Assembly (NCBI RefSeq): GCF_001660705.2
Contig: NZ_LYBV02000026.1
Coordinates: forward strand, 124,001-188,000
DNA from: Saccharicrinis aurantiacus
Lineage (GTDB): Bacteria; Bacteroidota; Bacteroidia; Bacteroidales; Marinilabiliaceae
DNA length: 64,000 nt
Reading direction: 5' to 3'
In this document: one piece after another, positions 9,107 to 17,448 of the stretch
Layout: the number at the start of each line of letters is the position of its first letter
Position numbering within the stretch: position 1 is the first letter of the stretch
The notes under the pieces: model-generated
What the model saw: only the letters and a program-made list of their open reading frames with translations
Told to the model about the DNA's origin: nothing
The model's database searches: none
Position numbers and translations under genes: made by a program

Positions 9107-9807
9107 TTAAACTAACCGAGAATCAATTGTTGTAAGATTCTGGAATGTATAGAATAGGTATTACCTGTTAAATGATTAACAGATCGATAAGATCTCCAAT
9201 TGGGTTACTCTGATTCACCGTAAATAGATTACAAGTTTAAGTTATGTTTTTTTTAAAATAAACACAAGGGAAAACATTAATCGTTCACGTTCAGTAACTT
9301 AGGTTTGGTAAGTTATTTAACAAAATGACAATCTGTCAAATTAATAACCAACACTAAATAATAGTAGTTCGTATTAAGAATATTCAATGATCATTTTGTA
9401 TACTTTATAAGAGTGAAAATCTATTATAAACTCTTACTGTATTATTTGAGTGTTGTTTGTAATGTATTTGTAGTGAGTTGTTTGGGTTTGTTCTCTTGAG
9501 TGATGTGGAACTATCAATAAAACAGAGCTATAATCTATGATATTTACAAAAAACCTAAGAATATCCTCAAATTAAGCATATTCATGTATATGATTCTTAT
9601 TAGGTAATAAAGTATTTATTTGATAAATAGAAAAATTTTCACTTTTTTCCTTTATAGTTATTTAAAATAGTAATAAACCTTGTGGTAATTAATAAATATC
9701 GAGTTTGAAGGTGTCTTAATACCGCTCTAGGTGTCTCACTAATTTAAAAGAGTTTATTTTACAAATATCTGTAACTTGAGTTCTTTTAAAGGCGTCATAC
9801 CGTATAG
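9107..9807. other. Long AT-rich gap before the ECF sigma operon
   Basis: About 700 bp without a credible ORF on either strand. It must hold the divergent promoters of the small envelope genes and the sigma-factor operon. A short dyad TGACA-ATC-TGTCA (9326-9338) is the only operator-like sequence noticed. A T/G-rich stretch around 9440-9505 is also conspicuous. Nothing else is recognisable. Confidence 0.4.
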
Positions 9808-10383
9808 ATGAACCCAAAAGAAGACAATTTACTTATAGAGGAAATTAAAAGCGGCAAAGTAGAAGCCTATAGTGCCCTTGTGGATAAATACAAGAGGATG
9901 GCCTATACCTTGGCTCTAAGTATAACAAAACACAGTGAAGATGCTGAGGAAGTAGCTCAGGATGCTTTTGTTAAAGCCTATAAAAATTTAAATACTTTCA
10001 AAGGAAAATCAAAGTTTAGCACATGGCTATATCAAATAATATACAGAACTGCACTGAGTAAAGTACGTATCAAAAAACATTTTAATCAGAACATTGATGA
10101 TCTAAATGAAATTGATATAAACCTTGATAGTTATCAAATTGATCATTTAGAAAGATTTGATAAAAAGAAAATTATAAAAATAGCAATTAGCAAGCTTAAA
10201 GAGGATGAGGCCTTCATATTAGTTTTATATTACTATCAAGAATTAAGTATTGAAGAAATATCAAAAACTACTGAACTCAGCTCAAGTAATGTAAAAGTAA
10301 AACTACATAGAGCTCGAAAAAACATGTTGGCTATTTTACAAAAGTTAATGAACGGGAAAGCACAATCATTAATTCAGGCCTAA
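9808..10383 (+). CDS. ECF (RpoE-like) RNA polymerase sigma factor
   Basis: 191 residues. Region 2 (about 22-90) includes the -10 recognition helix segment AEEVAQDAFVKAYKNLNTFKG-type and STWLYQIIYRTAL. Region 4 (about 130-182) holds a helix-turn-helix with LSIEEISKTTELSSSNVKVKLHRARKN-type sequence. There is no region 3, as in all ECF factors. It should direct RNA polymerase to a stress or envelope regulon. The next gene, 20 nt downstream, encodes a membrane protein in the position of an anti-sigma factor. Confidence 0.92.
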   Translation: MNPKEDNLLIEEIKSGKVEAYSALVDKYKRMAYTLALSITKHSEDAEEVAQDAFVKAYKNLNTFKGKSKFSTWLYQIIYRTALSKVRIKKHFNQNIDDLNEIDINLDSYQIDHLERFDKKKIIKIAISKLKEDEAFILVLYYYQELSIEEISKTTELSSSNVKVKLHRARKNMLAILQKLMNGKAQSLIQA

Positions 10384-10403
10384 TAAATTTAAATTTTAAG
10401 AAG

Positions 10404-10823
10404 ATGAAACATCATAATATACATACCAACGAAGACGATGAACTTTTACGTGATTTATTCTCATCGATAGAACTTGAAGAACCTTCAGCTGATTTTACAA
10501 AAAAGGTTATGCACACTGTGGGTTCACAAGCTCCTGTTTTTGAATTAAAGAAAGAAACTAAGCTAAATTACACCACTATTTACTTCGCATTATCTTGCGC
10601 CAGTATTCTATTGCTCTTATGGTTTGCTCAGAGTAATATTGAGCTACTTGATATTTACGGAATGAGTACTTTACACAGTACATTCAAATACTCTATTGAT
10701 ATTATCATGAGTACCTTTCACAAAATTCCATCCTTAGCTTTTATAATTACTCTTGCATGCGGATTATTATACATTATTGACAAAACAATTTTTAGATTTG
10801 CATTATCTAAATATGAACTTTAA
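10404..10823 (+). CDS. Membrane protein, candidate anti-sigma factor
   Basis: 139 residues. The N-terminal ~55 residues are acidic and soluble (NEDDELLRDLFSSIELEEPSADFTKKVM), followed by two membrane segments (about 57-75 and 110-128). There is no zinc-binding HxxxCxxC motif, so it is not a standard ZAS-type anti-sigma. Position (20 nt after an ECF sigma gene) and topology (cytoplasmic N-domain, membrane anchor) suggest it binds the sigma factor. This is inference from context only. Confidence 0.6.
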   Translation: MKHHNIHTNEDDELLRDLFSSIELEEPSADFTKKVMHTVGSQAPVFELKKETKLNYTTIYFALSCASILLLLWFAQSNIELLDIYGMSTLHSTFKYSIDIIMSTFHKIPSLAFIITLACGLLYIIDKTIFRFALSKYEL

Positions 10824-10848
10824 CTCTATTTATTAAAAAAACTCCTAA

Positions 10849-11646
10849 ATGGATTATATCAGCATCAACAAAAACCTTTGGAATAAAAAAACTGAAATAC
10901 ATTATAAATCTAAATTTTATGATGTTGATTCCTTTTTAAAAGGAAAAGATTCTTTAAATCCGATTGAACTAGAATTATTAGGTAATCTAGATGGTAAGAA
11001 AGTATTGCACTTACAATGCCATTTTGGTATGGATACAATTTCCTTAGCAAGACATGGGGCTATTTCAACAGGTGTTGATTTTTCTGATGAAGCCATTAAG
11101 AAAGCCAAAGAGTTAAATAGTTCGCTTAGTACAAATGCAAGTTTCATACAAAGCGACATCTACAAACTACCTGATGTTTTAGATGAAAAGTTTGATATAA
11201 TATACACATCATACGGAGTAATTGGTTGGCTCCCGGATATGGAAAAATGGGCCGAAATTATTAACCACTTTCTAAAACCTGGAGGTAAGTTAGTTTTTGT
11301 AGAGTTTCACCCTATAGTTTGGATGTTTAGCTATGATTTTAAGAAAGTAGAATTTAATTATTCTGATTCAGAAGCTATCATCGAAGAATTAGAAGCTACT
11401 TATACAGATTCTGAATCAAACTCTAATATAAAAGAGAAATCTGTATGTTGGAATCATGGATTAAGTACTGTTATCAATTCAATTATTAAAACAGGTTTAA
11501 GCATTAACGACTTTCAGGAGTATAATTACTCACCTTATAATTGTTTTGAGAACACAATAGAGGTAGAGGAAAACCAACATAAGATTAAAGGTTTAGAAGA
11601 CAAGTTCCCACTTGTTTATTCATTAGTTGCCTCAAAGAAAAAATAA
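10849..11646 (+). CDS. Class I SAM-dependent methyltransferase
   Basis: 265 residues. The SAM-binding Rossmann fold is visible as motif I KKVLHLQCHFGMDT (about 50-63), the acidic ribose-binding residue in GVDFS (about 77-81), and the later motif FLKPGGKLVFVEFHP. The substrate is not apparent. It lies 25 nt after the putative anti-sigma gene, so it is co-transcribed with the sigma factor and may be part of its output or a hitchhiker. No signal peptide; cytoplasmic. Confidence 0.8.
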   Translation: MDYISINKNLWNKKTEIHYKSKFYDVDSFLKGKDSLNPIELELLGNLDGKKVLHLQCHFGMDTISLARHGAISTGVDFSDEAIKKAKELNSSLSTNASFIQSDIYKLPDVLDEKFDIIYTSYGVIGWLPDMEKWAEIINHFLKPGGKLVFVEFHPIVWMFSYDFKKVEFNYSDSEAIIEELEATYTDSESNSNIKEKSVCWNHGLSTVINSIIKTGLSINDFQEYNYSPYNCFENTIEVEENQHKIKGLEDKFPLVYSLVASKKK

Positions 11647-11728
11647 GCGCATCATAAACTCATTAAAAACATTTAGAAAACTGTGCGAGAAAACACCCAA
11701 CTTAAGTAATCCTTAAATGTAGAACTCC

Positions 11729-11736
11729 TATATTTG
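11729..11736 (+). promoter_or_regulatory. Promoter -7 box of the RND exporter operon
   Basis: TATATTTG fits TAnnTTTG and lies about 60 nt before the GTG start at 11798, in a 150-bp gap after the methyltransferase gene. It supports a separate transcript for the four-gene operon. Confidence 0.5.
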
Positions 11737-11797
11737 CAAAATATTTGCACTAGGGAATTTTTCCTTAGTATTTATCATTTTCAAGATTACAAACTAG

Positions 11798-14158
11798 GTG
11801 AAAAAGCACGAAGTAAATCACGCAATAATTAAATATAGAGTAGCCATATTATCGGCTATCATAGGTATTACTCTTTTTATGGGGTACAATGCCCAAAAAG
11901 TAGAGCTAGACTACGAGTTAGCACAAATGTTGCCAGAAACAGACTCTACTTTTATTGAGTATAATAACTTTAAAGAACTCTTTGGAGAAGATGCTCGCTT
12001 AATATTATTAGGCGTTAAGGACCCATCAGTACTTCAACTCGATAATTTTGAAGCCTTTTATAAACTTAGTAAAGATATTAAGGAGATTACAGTTGAGTAT
12101 AATAAAGAAGACTATAGGGGTGTAAAGTCGGTAACTTCACTTTGCTCACTGCAAGGTTTGTCGTATTCAAAGGCAGATTCAACTATTAGTAATTACCCCT
12201 ACTTTAACAAAGTACCAAAAACACAGCTCGAACTTGATTCCATCATAAAAGACCTTACATCAAACCGTTTTTATAAGGATCTTGTATTTACAAAAACCGA
12301 TACTTCTTTTGTAACCTTAATGTCGATTTCGCTTGAAAACGATATTGTCAATTCTAAAAGTCGTATTGAATTAGTGCACCATCTGCAAGAAGCTGCCGAA
12401 ATCTTTACTGAGGAAACTGGCATTGAAATTCATTACTCCGGACTACCGTATATCCGCACACACGTAATGTCGAAAGTTAGAGGTGAGCTAAGTTTATTTA
12501 TTGGATTAGCCGCGCTTGTTTTAGCCATCATTCTTTATATAATTTTCCGCTCGTTCAAAGTAGTACTTACCTCATTATTTATAGTTGGAATATCAGTAAT
12601 TTGGGTATTCGGGTTTGTTGTACTATTCGGATTTAAGATTACTATACTTACAGGCTTAATACCGCCGCTTATTATTGTTATAGGTATTCCTAATATTATA
12701 TTTCTGCTTAATAAATACCATCAGGAATGCGAATCGCATGGTAAAGCAACGGTTGCATTAGAAACAACAATTAGTAAAATTGGTGGAGTTATCTTTTTAA
12801 CGAACCTAACAACTGCTGCAGGCTTTGCTACCTTCTTGGTAACAAGCTCTTCACTTTTGGTAGAATTTGGTATAATTGCTTCTATCAATATTATGTGTTT
12901 GTTTCTTATTTCGGTTACAATTTTCCCAATCACATTAAGTTTTCAGAAGAAACCGAATTCAAAACATACGAAGCATCTTGACAATAAATTTTTAACCAAC
13001 ACCATAAAATGGCTTATTTCGAATACTTTAAATAGTAGAAATAAAGTATATTTTGGAACAGCGTCATTGGTTTTAATTAGTGTAATAGGCATGAGCAAAA
13101 TCAAAACTGCAGGTAATGTAGTTGATGATATTCCGCATGATGATGATGTTTATCAAGATCTATTATTCTTTGAAAAAGAGTATAAGGGAGTTCTTCCTTT
13201 TGAGATTATCATAGATGCAAAAGAAGAAAATGGGATATTTGCCAATGGAGCAAAAACCCTTTATAAAATGCATAAATTGGATAAGTTGATTCAACGGAAT
13301 GAAAACTTCAAAAGGGATTTTACTAAACCAATGTCGATAATTGATGGAATAAAATACATTTATCAAACTTACCGGGGGGGCGATAGTAAATACTATGTAC
13401 TTCCCCCGCCTAAGGAATTAAATAAAATAAAGGACATTAAGCAAGCTGGGGGATCTAGCGCCGACTTATCAGCCTTTTTAGATTCAACAAGACAGATCGC
13501 ACGAATGACTGTGATGATGGCAAATGTAAATACCATTCAAATTAAAGCGTTGAAGGATGAGTTACGAGTTGAAGTTGATAAGATTTTCCCACCCTCAGAA
13601 TACGATGTTACCTTTACTGGTACAAGTTTGGTTTTCTTAGAAGGAACAAACTTCTTGGTTCGTAACTTATTTATGAGTTTAGCCATTGCAATTGTATTGA
13701 TATCTATTTTCATATCAATAATGTTTAAATCGCTCCGAACTGCATTAATATCCATTTTACCTAATGTAATTCCATTGTTATTTACTGCAGGAGTTATGGG
13801 CTATTTCGGTATTCATATCAAACCTTCAACCATATTGGTATTTAGTATTGCGTTTGGTATTTCAGTGGATGATAGTATTCATTACCTAGCCAAATACAAG
13901 CAAGAGTTAGCTTTACACAAAGGACGCATTAAATTCTCGGTTATCGAAGCCATCAAGGGTTCTGGTATTAGCATGATTTATACATCTATTGTATTATTCT
14001 TTGGATTCTCAATATTCACGGCATCAAGCTTTGGAGGAACTATAGCATTAGGTTTATTGGTATCCTTAACCTTAATTGTTGCTATGCTTACCAACTTAAT
14101 ATTATTACCAACCCTACTAATGTCGCTTGATAAAGCCAAACAAAAGAAGAAAAAGTAA
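11798..14158 (+). CDS. RND-superfamily (MMPL/HpnN-like) exporter
   Basis: 786 residues starting at a GTG. It has the two-fold RND design: TM1 (about 13-30), a large periplasmic domain (about 31-225), five TMs (about 230-385), then a repeat of the same plan (TM about 420, loop about 440-620, TMs about 625-775). The second TM bundle carries the SVDDSIHYLAKY motif (a proton-relay acidic pair) typical of MMPL/hopanoid-type exporters. These proteins export lipids or hydrophobic compounds with proton-motive force. A run of seven G (13374-13380) lies in the second loop and the frame is intact here. The stop codon overlaps the next ATG by one base (TAATG), implying translational coupling with the acyltransferase. 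Confidence 0.88.
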   Translation: MKKHEVNHAIIKYRVAILSAIIGITLFMGYNAQKVELDYELAQMLPETDSTFIEYNNFKELFGEDARLILLGVKDPSVLQLDNFEAFYKLSKDIKEITVEYNKEDYRGVKSVTSLCSLQGLSYSKADSTISNYPYFNKVPKTQLELDSIIKDLTSNRFYKDLVFTKTDTSFVTLMSISLENDIVNSKSRIELVHHLQEAAEIFTEETGIEIHYSGLPYIRTHVMSKVRGELSLFIGLAALVLAIILYIIFRSFKVVLTSLFIVGISVIWVFGFVVLFGFKITILTGLIPPLIIVIGIPNIIFLLNKYHQECESHGKATVALETTISKIGGVIFLTNLTTAAGFATFLVTSSSLLVEFGIIASINIMCLFLISVTIFPITLSFQKKPNSKHTKHLDNKFLTNTIKWLISNTLNSRNKVYFGTASLVLISVIGMSKIKTAGNVVDDIPHDDDVYQDLLFFEKEYKGVLPFEIIIDAKEENGIFANGAKTLYKMHKLDKLIQRNENFKRDFTKPMSIIDGIKYIYQTYRGGDSKYYVLPPPKELNKIKDIKQAGGSSADLSAFLDSTRQIARMTVMMANVNTIQIKALKDELRVEVDKIFPPSEYDVTFTGTSLVFLEGTNFLVRNLFMSLAIAIVLISIFISIMFKSLRTALISILPNVIPLLFTAGVMGYFGIHIKPSTILVFSIAFGISVDDSIHYLAKYKQELALHKGRIKFSVIEAIKGSGISMIYTSIVLFFGFSIFTASSFGGTIALGLLVSLTLIVAMLTNLILLPTLLMSLDKAKQKKKK

Positions 14159-15453
14159 TGCTCTATTATTTATTAAAGTATACCATGATGTTTACGCTGA
14201 GGTTATTCTTCAGAAAAGTAAGCTTCGGAAATATTAAGAATTACCCTTCAAGTGGGCCGGTAATATTAGCTGCTATGCATCCAAACTCGTTTATCGATGA
14301 TATGACTTTGGGTGCTTTTACAAAAAGAGAGTTAACTTTTTTGGCTCGTGGCGATGTTTTTAGCACCAAGCTAAACCGTTTTTTATTGGGGCAAATGTTT
14401 GTATCGCCAATATACCGCGCAATGGATAATGCTAAGGATGTTAAAAAGAACATTGAAGCATTAGATAGTTACTCGCGAAAGCTACGTAAGGGTAAGGTAA
14501 TTCTAATTCACTCAGAAGGAATTTGTGTTATTGAAAAACGCGTTCGTAAAATACGCAAAGGTACTGCTCGTATTGCTTTTGGTGCTGAAGAGAGCAGCGA
14601 TTTTAATTTAGGATTAAAAGTGGTTCCGGTTTCGATGAACTATACTAATGCTCCAAAAATACGTGAGCGCGTTATGGTTGACTTTGGTGAGCCCATTGAA
14701 ATGAAGCAGTACGAAGCTCTTTACAAGGAGAATCCTGCTAAAGCAACTAATCAGTTTAATAATGATTTACATGCTGCCTTGGTAAGTAAATCTATTCATC
14801 TTGAAAATAAAGAAACAGACACTTTAGCCAATCAATGTCTTGAGATTATTGAGAACGATAAACCACCAAAGTCCCTTCCCATTCTTAATAATGATACTGA
14901 GCAGCTAGCAAAAGAGAAAGCTGTTGCGGATAAAATAAATGATTTATACGCCAATAACAATCAGAAATACGAAGCCCTAGAAGCTAGCTCTAAAAAATAT
15001 TTTGATAGTTTGCACAAACATAATTTAAGAGATAAAGCAATTACGCCAAGTAAAAACATTGCGCTAAAATCTATCTTATTATTCATTGTATCACCACTCT
15101 TTTCTCTTGCATATATTTTGAATGTGCTCCCTGTATTTTTGGGAAGAAAGGTTGCTGAAAAGGTTGTTAAAACCGATGAGTTTTACGGCTCAGTATACGT
15201 TGGCGCATCATGGCTTTTCGGTATTATTTATTACGCTATTTTAGCAACAGTGGTTGCTATAACTACAACATACAGCGGAATATTATCGGTTTTAGCCATA
15301 GCCTTCTTTGGTTTCTGGAGTGTTTTATTAAGAGATGAATACATCAAACTATTCAATCACTTTAAGTATAATAGAATATTTAAGAAGAATCCAGAACTCA
15401 AATCAGCATTACAATTAATGCGCAGCGAAATTAAAAGTTCTATATCGTTATAA
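14158..15453 (+). CDS. 1-acyl-glycerol-3-phosphate acyltransferase-like (PlsC/LPLAT) membrane protein
   Basis: 431 residues. The N-terminal LPLAT domain (about 20-215) carries the acyltransferase signature as HPNSFIDD (about 40-47; spacing HX5D rather than the textbook HX4D), then a HSEGICV block equivalent to the EGTR/FPEG motif and KVVPVSMNYTNA. A soluble linker (about 215-300) leads to three or four TMs in the C-terminal third. It probably transfers an acyl chain to a lipid at the inner membrane. Translational coupling to the RND exporter suggests that the product is the exporter's cargo (inference). Confidence 0.8.
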   Translation: MLYYLLKYTMMFTLRLFFRKVSFGNIKNYPSSGPVILAAMHPNSFIDDMTLGAFTKRELTFLARGDVFSTKLNRFLLGQMFVSPIYRAMDNAKDVKKNIEALDSYSRKLRKGKVILIHSEGICVIEKRVRKIRKGTARIAFGAEESSDFNLGLKVVPVSMNYTNAPKIRERVMVDFGEPIEMKQYEALYKENPAKATNQFNNDLHAALVSKSIHLENKETDTLANQCLEIIENDKPPKSLPILNNDTEQLAKEKAVADKINDLYANNNQKYEALEASSKKYFDSLHKHNLRDKAITPSKNIALKSILLFIVSPLFSLAYILNVLPVFLGRKVAEKVVKTDEFYGSVYVGASWLFGIIYYAILATVVAITTTYSGILSVLAIAFFGFWSVLLRDEYIKLFNHFKYNRIFKKNPELKSALQLMRSEIKSSISL

Positions 15454-15469
15454 TCAGCTAAGATAAACT

Positions 15470-16267
15470 ATGAAAGATCTTAAAAATAAGATAGTGTGGA
15501 TTACTGGAGCTTCATCGGGGATAGGTGAGGCATTGGCTTATGCATTGGCTAATGAAGGTGCCCACTTAGTACTTACAGCTCGCAATAAATCACGACTCAA
15601 GGAAGTAGCAACTATTTGTTTGCAGCACACAAAACAGTGTGATGTTTTTGAAGCCGACTTATTTGATATTGATAAATTTGATGACCTGGTTGATCGGGTT
15701 ATTAAAAGGGTAGGCCGCATTGATTTGTTGATAAACAATGCAGGCATGAGTCAACGATCGTTGGTTAAAGACACCCCTTTGCAGAATGATAGAAAAATAA
15801 TGGAGCTCAATTTTTTTAGTGTAGTAGCATTAACTAAATTGGTTTTACCCTATATGATTCAACAACAGAGCGGACATATTGTGGTAACAAGTAGTATTGT
15901 TGGTAAGTTTGGATTTCCTTTACGCTCGGCGTATGCAGCATCTAAACATGCACTACAAGGTTTCTTTGAGTCGCTAAGTGCTGAATTACATAAGGATAAT
16001 ATTAATGTAACCATTGTTTCGCCAGGCCGTATTCAAACCAATATTTCAAAGCATGCTTTACTTTCTGATGGAAGCGCAAATGGTGTTATGGATCCTGGTC
16101 AGGAAACTGGAATGCCAAGCGATAAGTGTGCCGATCAAATATTAAAAGCTATTAAAAAAAATAAGAAAGATATATTAGTAGGCCAAAAAGAATTATTAAT
16201 GGTGTATATTCGTCGGTTCGTACCATTTATGTACAGAATAATGACCAATAAAATAGATCATAAGTAG
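15470..16267 (+). CDS. Short-chain dehydrogenase/reductase (SDR)
   Basis: 265 residues, a classical SDR. The cofactor loop TGASSGIG is at 12-19, NNAG at 89-92, and the catalytic Ser142, Tyr155 and Lys159 lie in SSIVG and YAASK. It reduces a ketone or oxidises an alcohol with NAD(P)H. The C-terminal basic/hydrophobic segment (RRFVPFMYRIMTNKI) suggests membrane association, as in lipid-acting SDRs. It starts 16 nt after the acyltransferase gene. Substrate unknown; lipid or fatty-acyl chemistry is an inference from the operon. Confidence 0.88.
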   Translation: MKDLKNKIVWITGASSGIGEALAYALANEGAHLVLTARNKSRLKEVATICLQHTKQCDVFEADLFDIDKFDDLVDRVIKRVGRIDLLINNAGMSQRSLVKDTPLQNDRKIMELNFFSVVALTKLVLPYMIQQQSGHIVVTSSIVGKFGFPLRSAYAASKHALQGFFESLSAELHKDNINVTIVSPGRIQTNISKHALLSDGSANGVMDPGQETGMPSDKCADQILKAIKKNKKDILVGQKELLMVYIRRFVPFMYRIMTNKIDHK

Positions 16268-16310
16268 CTTTATTATAGGTGGTACTATTAATGAAATAAC
16301 AAATCAGCAG

Positions 16311-17369
16311 ATGAATAAAACAATAACAGGAATTCAACAAATAGGAGTAGGCGTTAAAAATGCCAAGGAAGCATGGGCATGGTACATCAAGCACTTCGGA
16401 ATGGATATTAATGTATTTGAAGATACTGCTGTTGCTGAATTAATGTTACCTCATACTGATGGAAAAACCAGAGAAAGATATGCTGCACTTGCCATTAATA
16501 TGGAAGGTGGCGGAGGCTTTGAGATATGGCAACATACCGGTATAGAACCCAAAGCTCCTGCTTTTGAATTAAACTTGGGTGATTACGGAATCTACAGTAC
16601 TAAAATAAAAACTTCAGATATTAACACTGCTTATGAAACTCATAAAGCGAGTGGTTTAGATATTCAAGGTGAAATTTCAGAGGACCCTAGTGGTAACAAA
16701 CATTACTATGTAAAAGATCCGTATAACAATTTATTCGAGGTTGTGGCTAGTAGCTTTCTTTACAAAAAGCAAAAATCAGTAACTGGTGGCGTTTATGGCT
16801 GTACTATTGGAGTTAGTAACGTTGACGAATCCTTAAAAGTATATAGAGATATATTGGGTTATGATGAGGTGGTGTATGATAAAACCGATGCCTTTGATGA
16901 TTTAAAATGTCTTCCTTCTGGAGATCAGAAATTCAGAAGAATATTACTGAAACATTCGAAACCTCGTACTGGTAGTTTCAGTAAAATTTATGGTCCTTCG
17001 CAAATAGAATTAGTGCAAGCTTTAGAGCGCGAACCTCAGAAAATATTTAAAGATAGAATATGGGGCGAATTGGGCTTTATTCACCTATGCTTTGATATTA
17101 TTGGCATGGATGCTTTACGCGAAGAATGTAAAAGTAAGAACAATGCATTTACTGTAGATAGCTCTGATAGCTTTGATATGGGAGTAGCAGCAGGTCACTT
17201 TGCTTATATAGAAGACCCAGACGGAACATTAATTGAGTTTGTTGAAACGCATAAACTTCCGATTATTGAAAAGTTGGGTTGGTATATGAATCTTAAAGGT
17301 AGAGACCCTAAAAAGGGATTGCCCAAATGGATGATTAATACTTTAGCTTTTAGTAGAATAAAGCAATAG
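16311..17369 (+). CDS. Two-domain VOC (glyoxalase/dioxygenase fold) protein
   Basis: 352 residues with two vicinal-oxygen-chelate modules (about 5-145 and 158-320). Each begins with a IGVGVKN/CTIGVSN-type strand and ends with a metal-ligand-type Glu: DPYNNLFEVV in the first and EDPDGTLIEFV in the second. A candidate His ligand in the second module is in GFIHLCFD. The architecture resembles extradiol dioxygenase or glyoxalase/4-HPP-dioxygenase-like proteins; the actual reaction is unknown. It is the last gene of the exporter operon, 43 nt after the SDR, and is followed by a terminator. Confidence 0.75.
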   Translation: MNKTITGIQQIGVGVKNAKEAWAWYIKHFGMDINVFEDTAVAELMLPHTDGKTRERYAALAINMEGGGGFEIWQHTGIEPKAPAFELNLGDYGIYSTKIKTSDINTAYETHKASGLDIQGEISEDPSGNKHYYVKDPYNNLFEVVASSFLYKKQKSVTGGVYGCTIGVSNVDESLKVYRDILGYDEVVYDKTDAFDDLKCLPSGDQKFRRILLKHSKPRTGSFSKIYGPSQIELVQALEREPQKIFKDRIWGELGFIHLCFDIIGMDALREECKSKNNAFTVDSSDSFDMGVAAGHFAYIEDPDGTLIEFVETHKLPIIEKLGWYMNLKGRDPKKGLPKWMINTLAFSRIKQ

Positions 17370-17385
17370 AAAATAAGATACAAAT

Positions 17386-17423
17386 AACAAACGCAATTAC
17401 ATTAGTAGTTGCGTTTGTTGTTT
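17386..17423. terminator. Terminator hairpin between convergent genes
   Basis: An 11-bp stem AACAAACGCAA/TTGCGTTTGTT with a 12-nt loop, followed by GTTT, lies between the VOC gene and lepB. Confidence 0.75.
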
Positions 17424-17448
17424 AATAATTACAATTAAGATAGAGCCA

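Noticed and set aside
13374-13380. Frameshift at the G7 run in the RND exporter
   Set aside because: The frame continues through the run to a full second half with all transmembrane segments, so no frameshift is present in this sequence.
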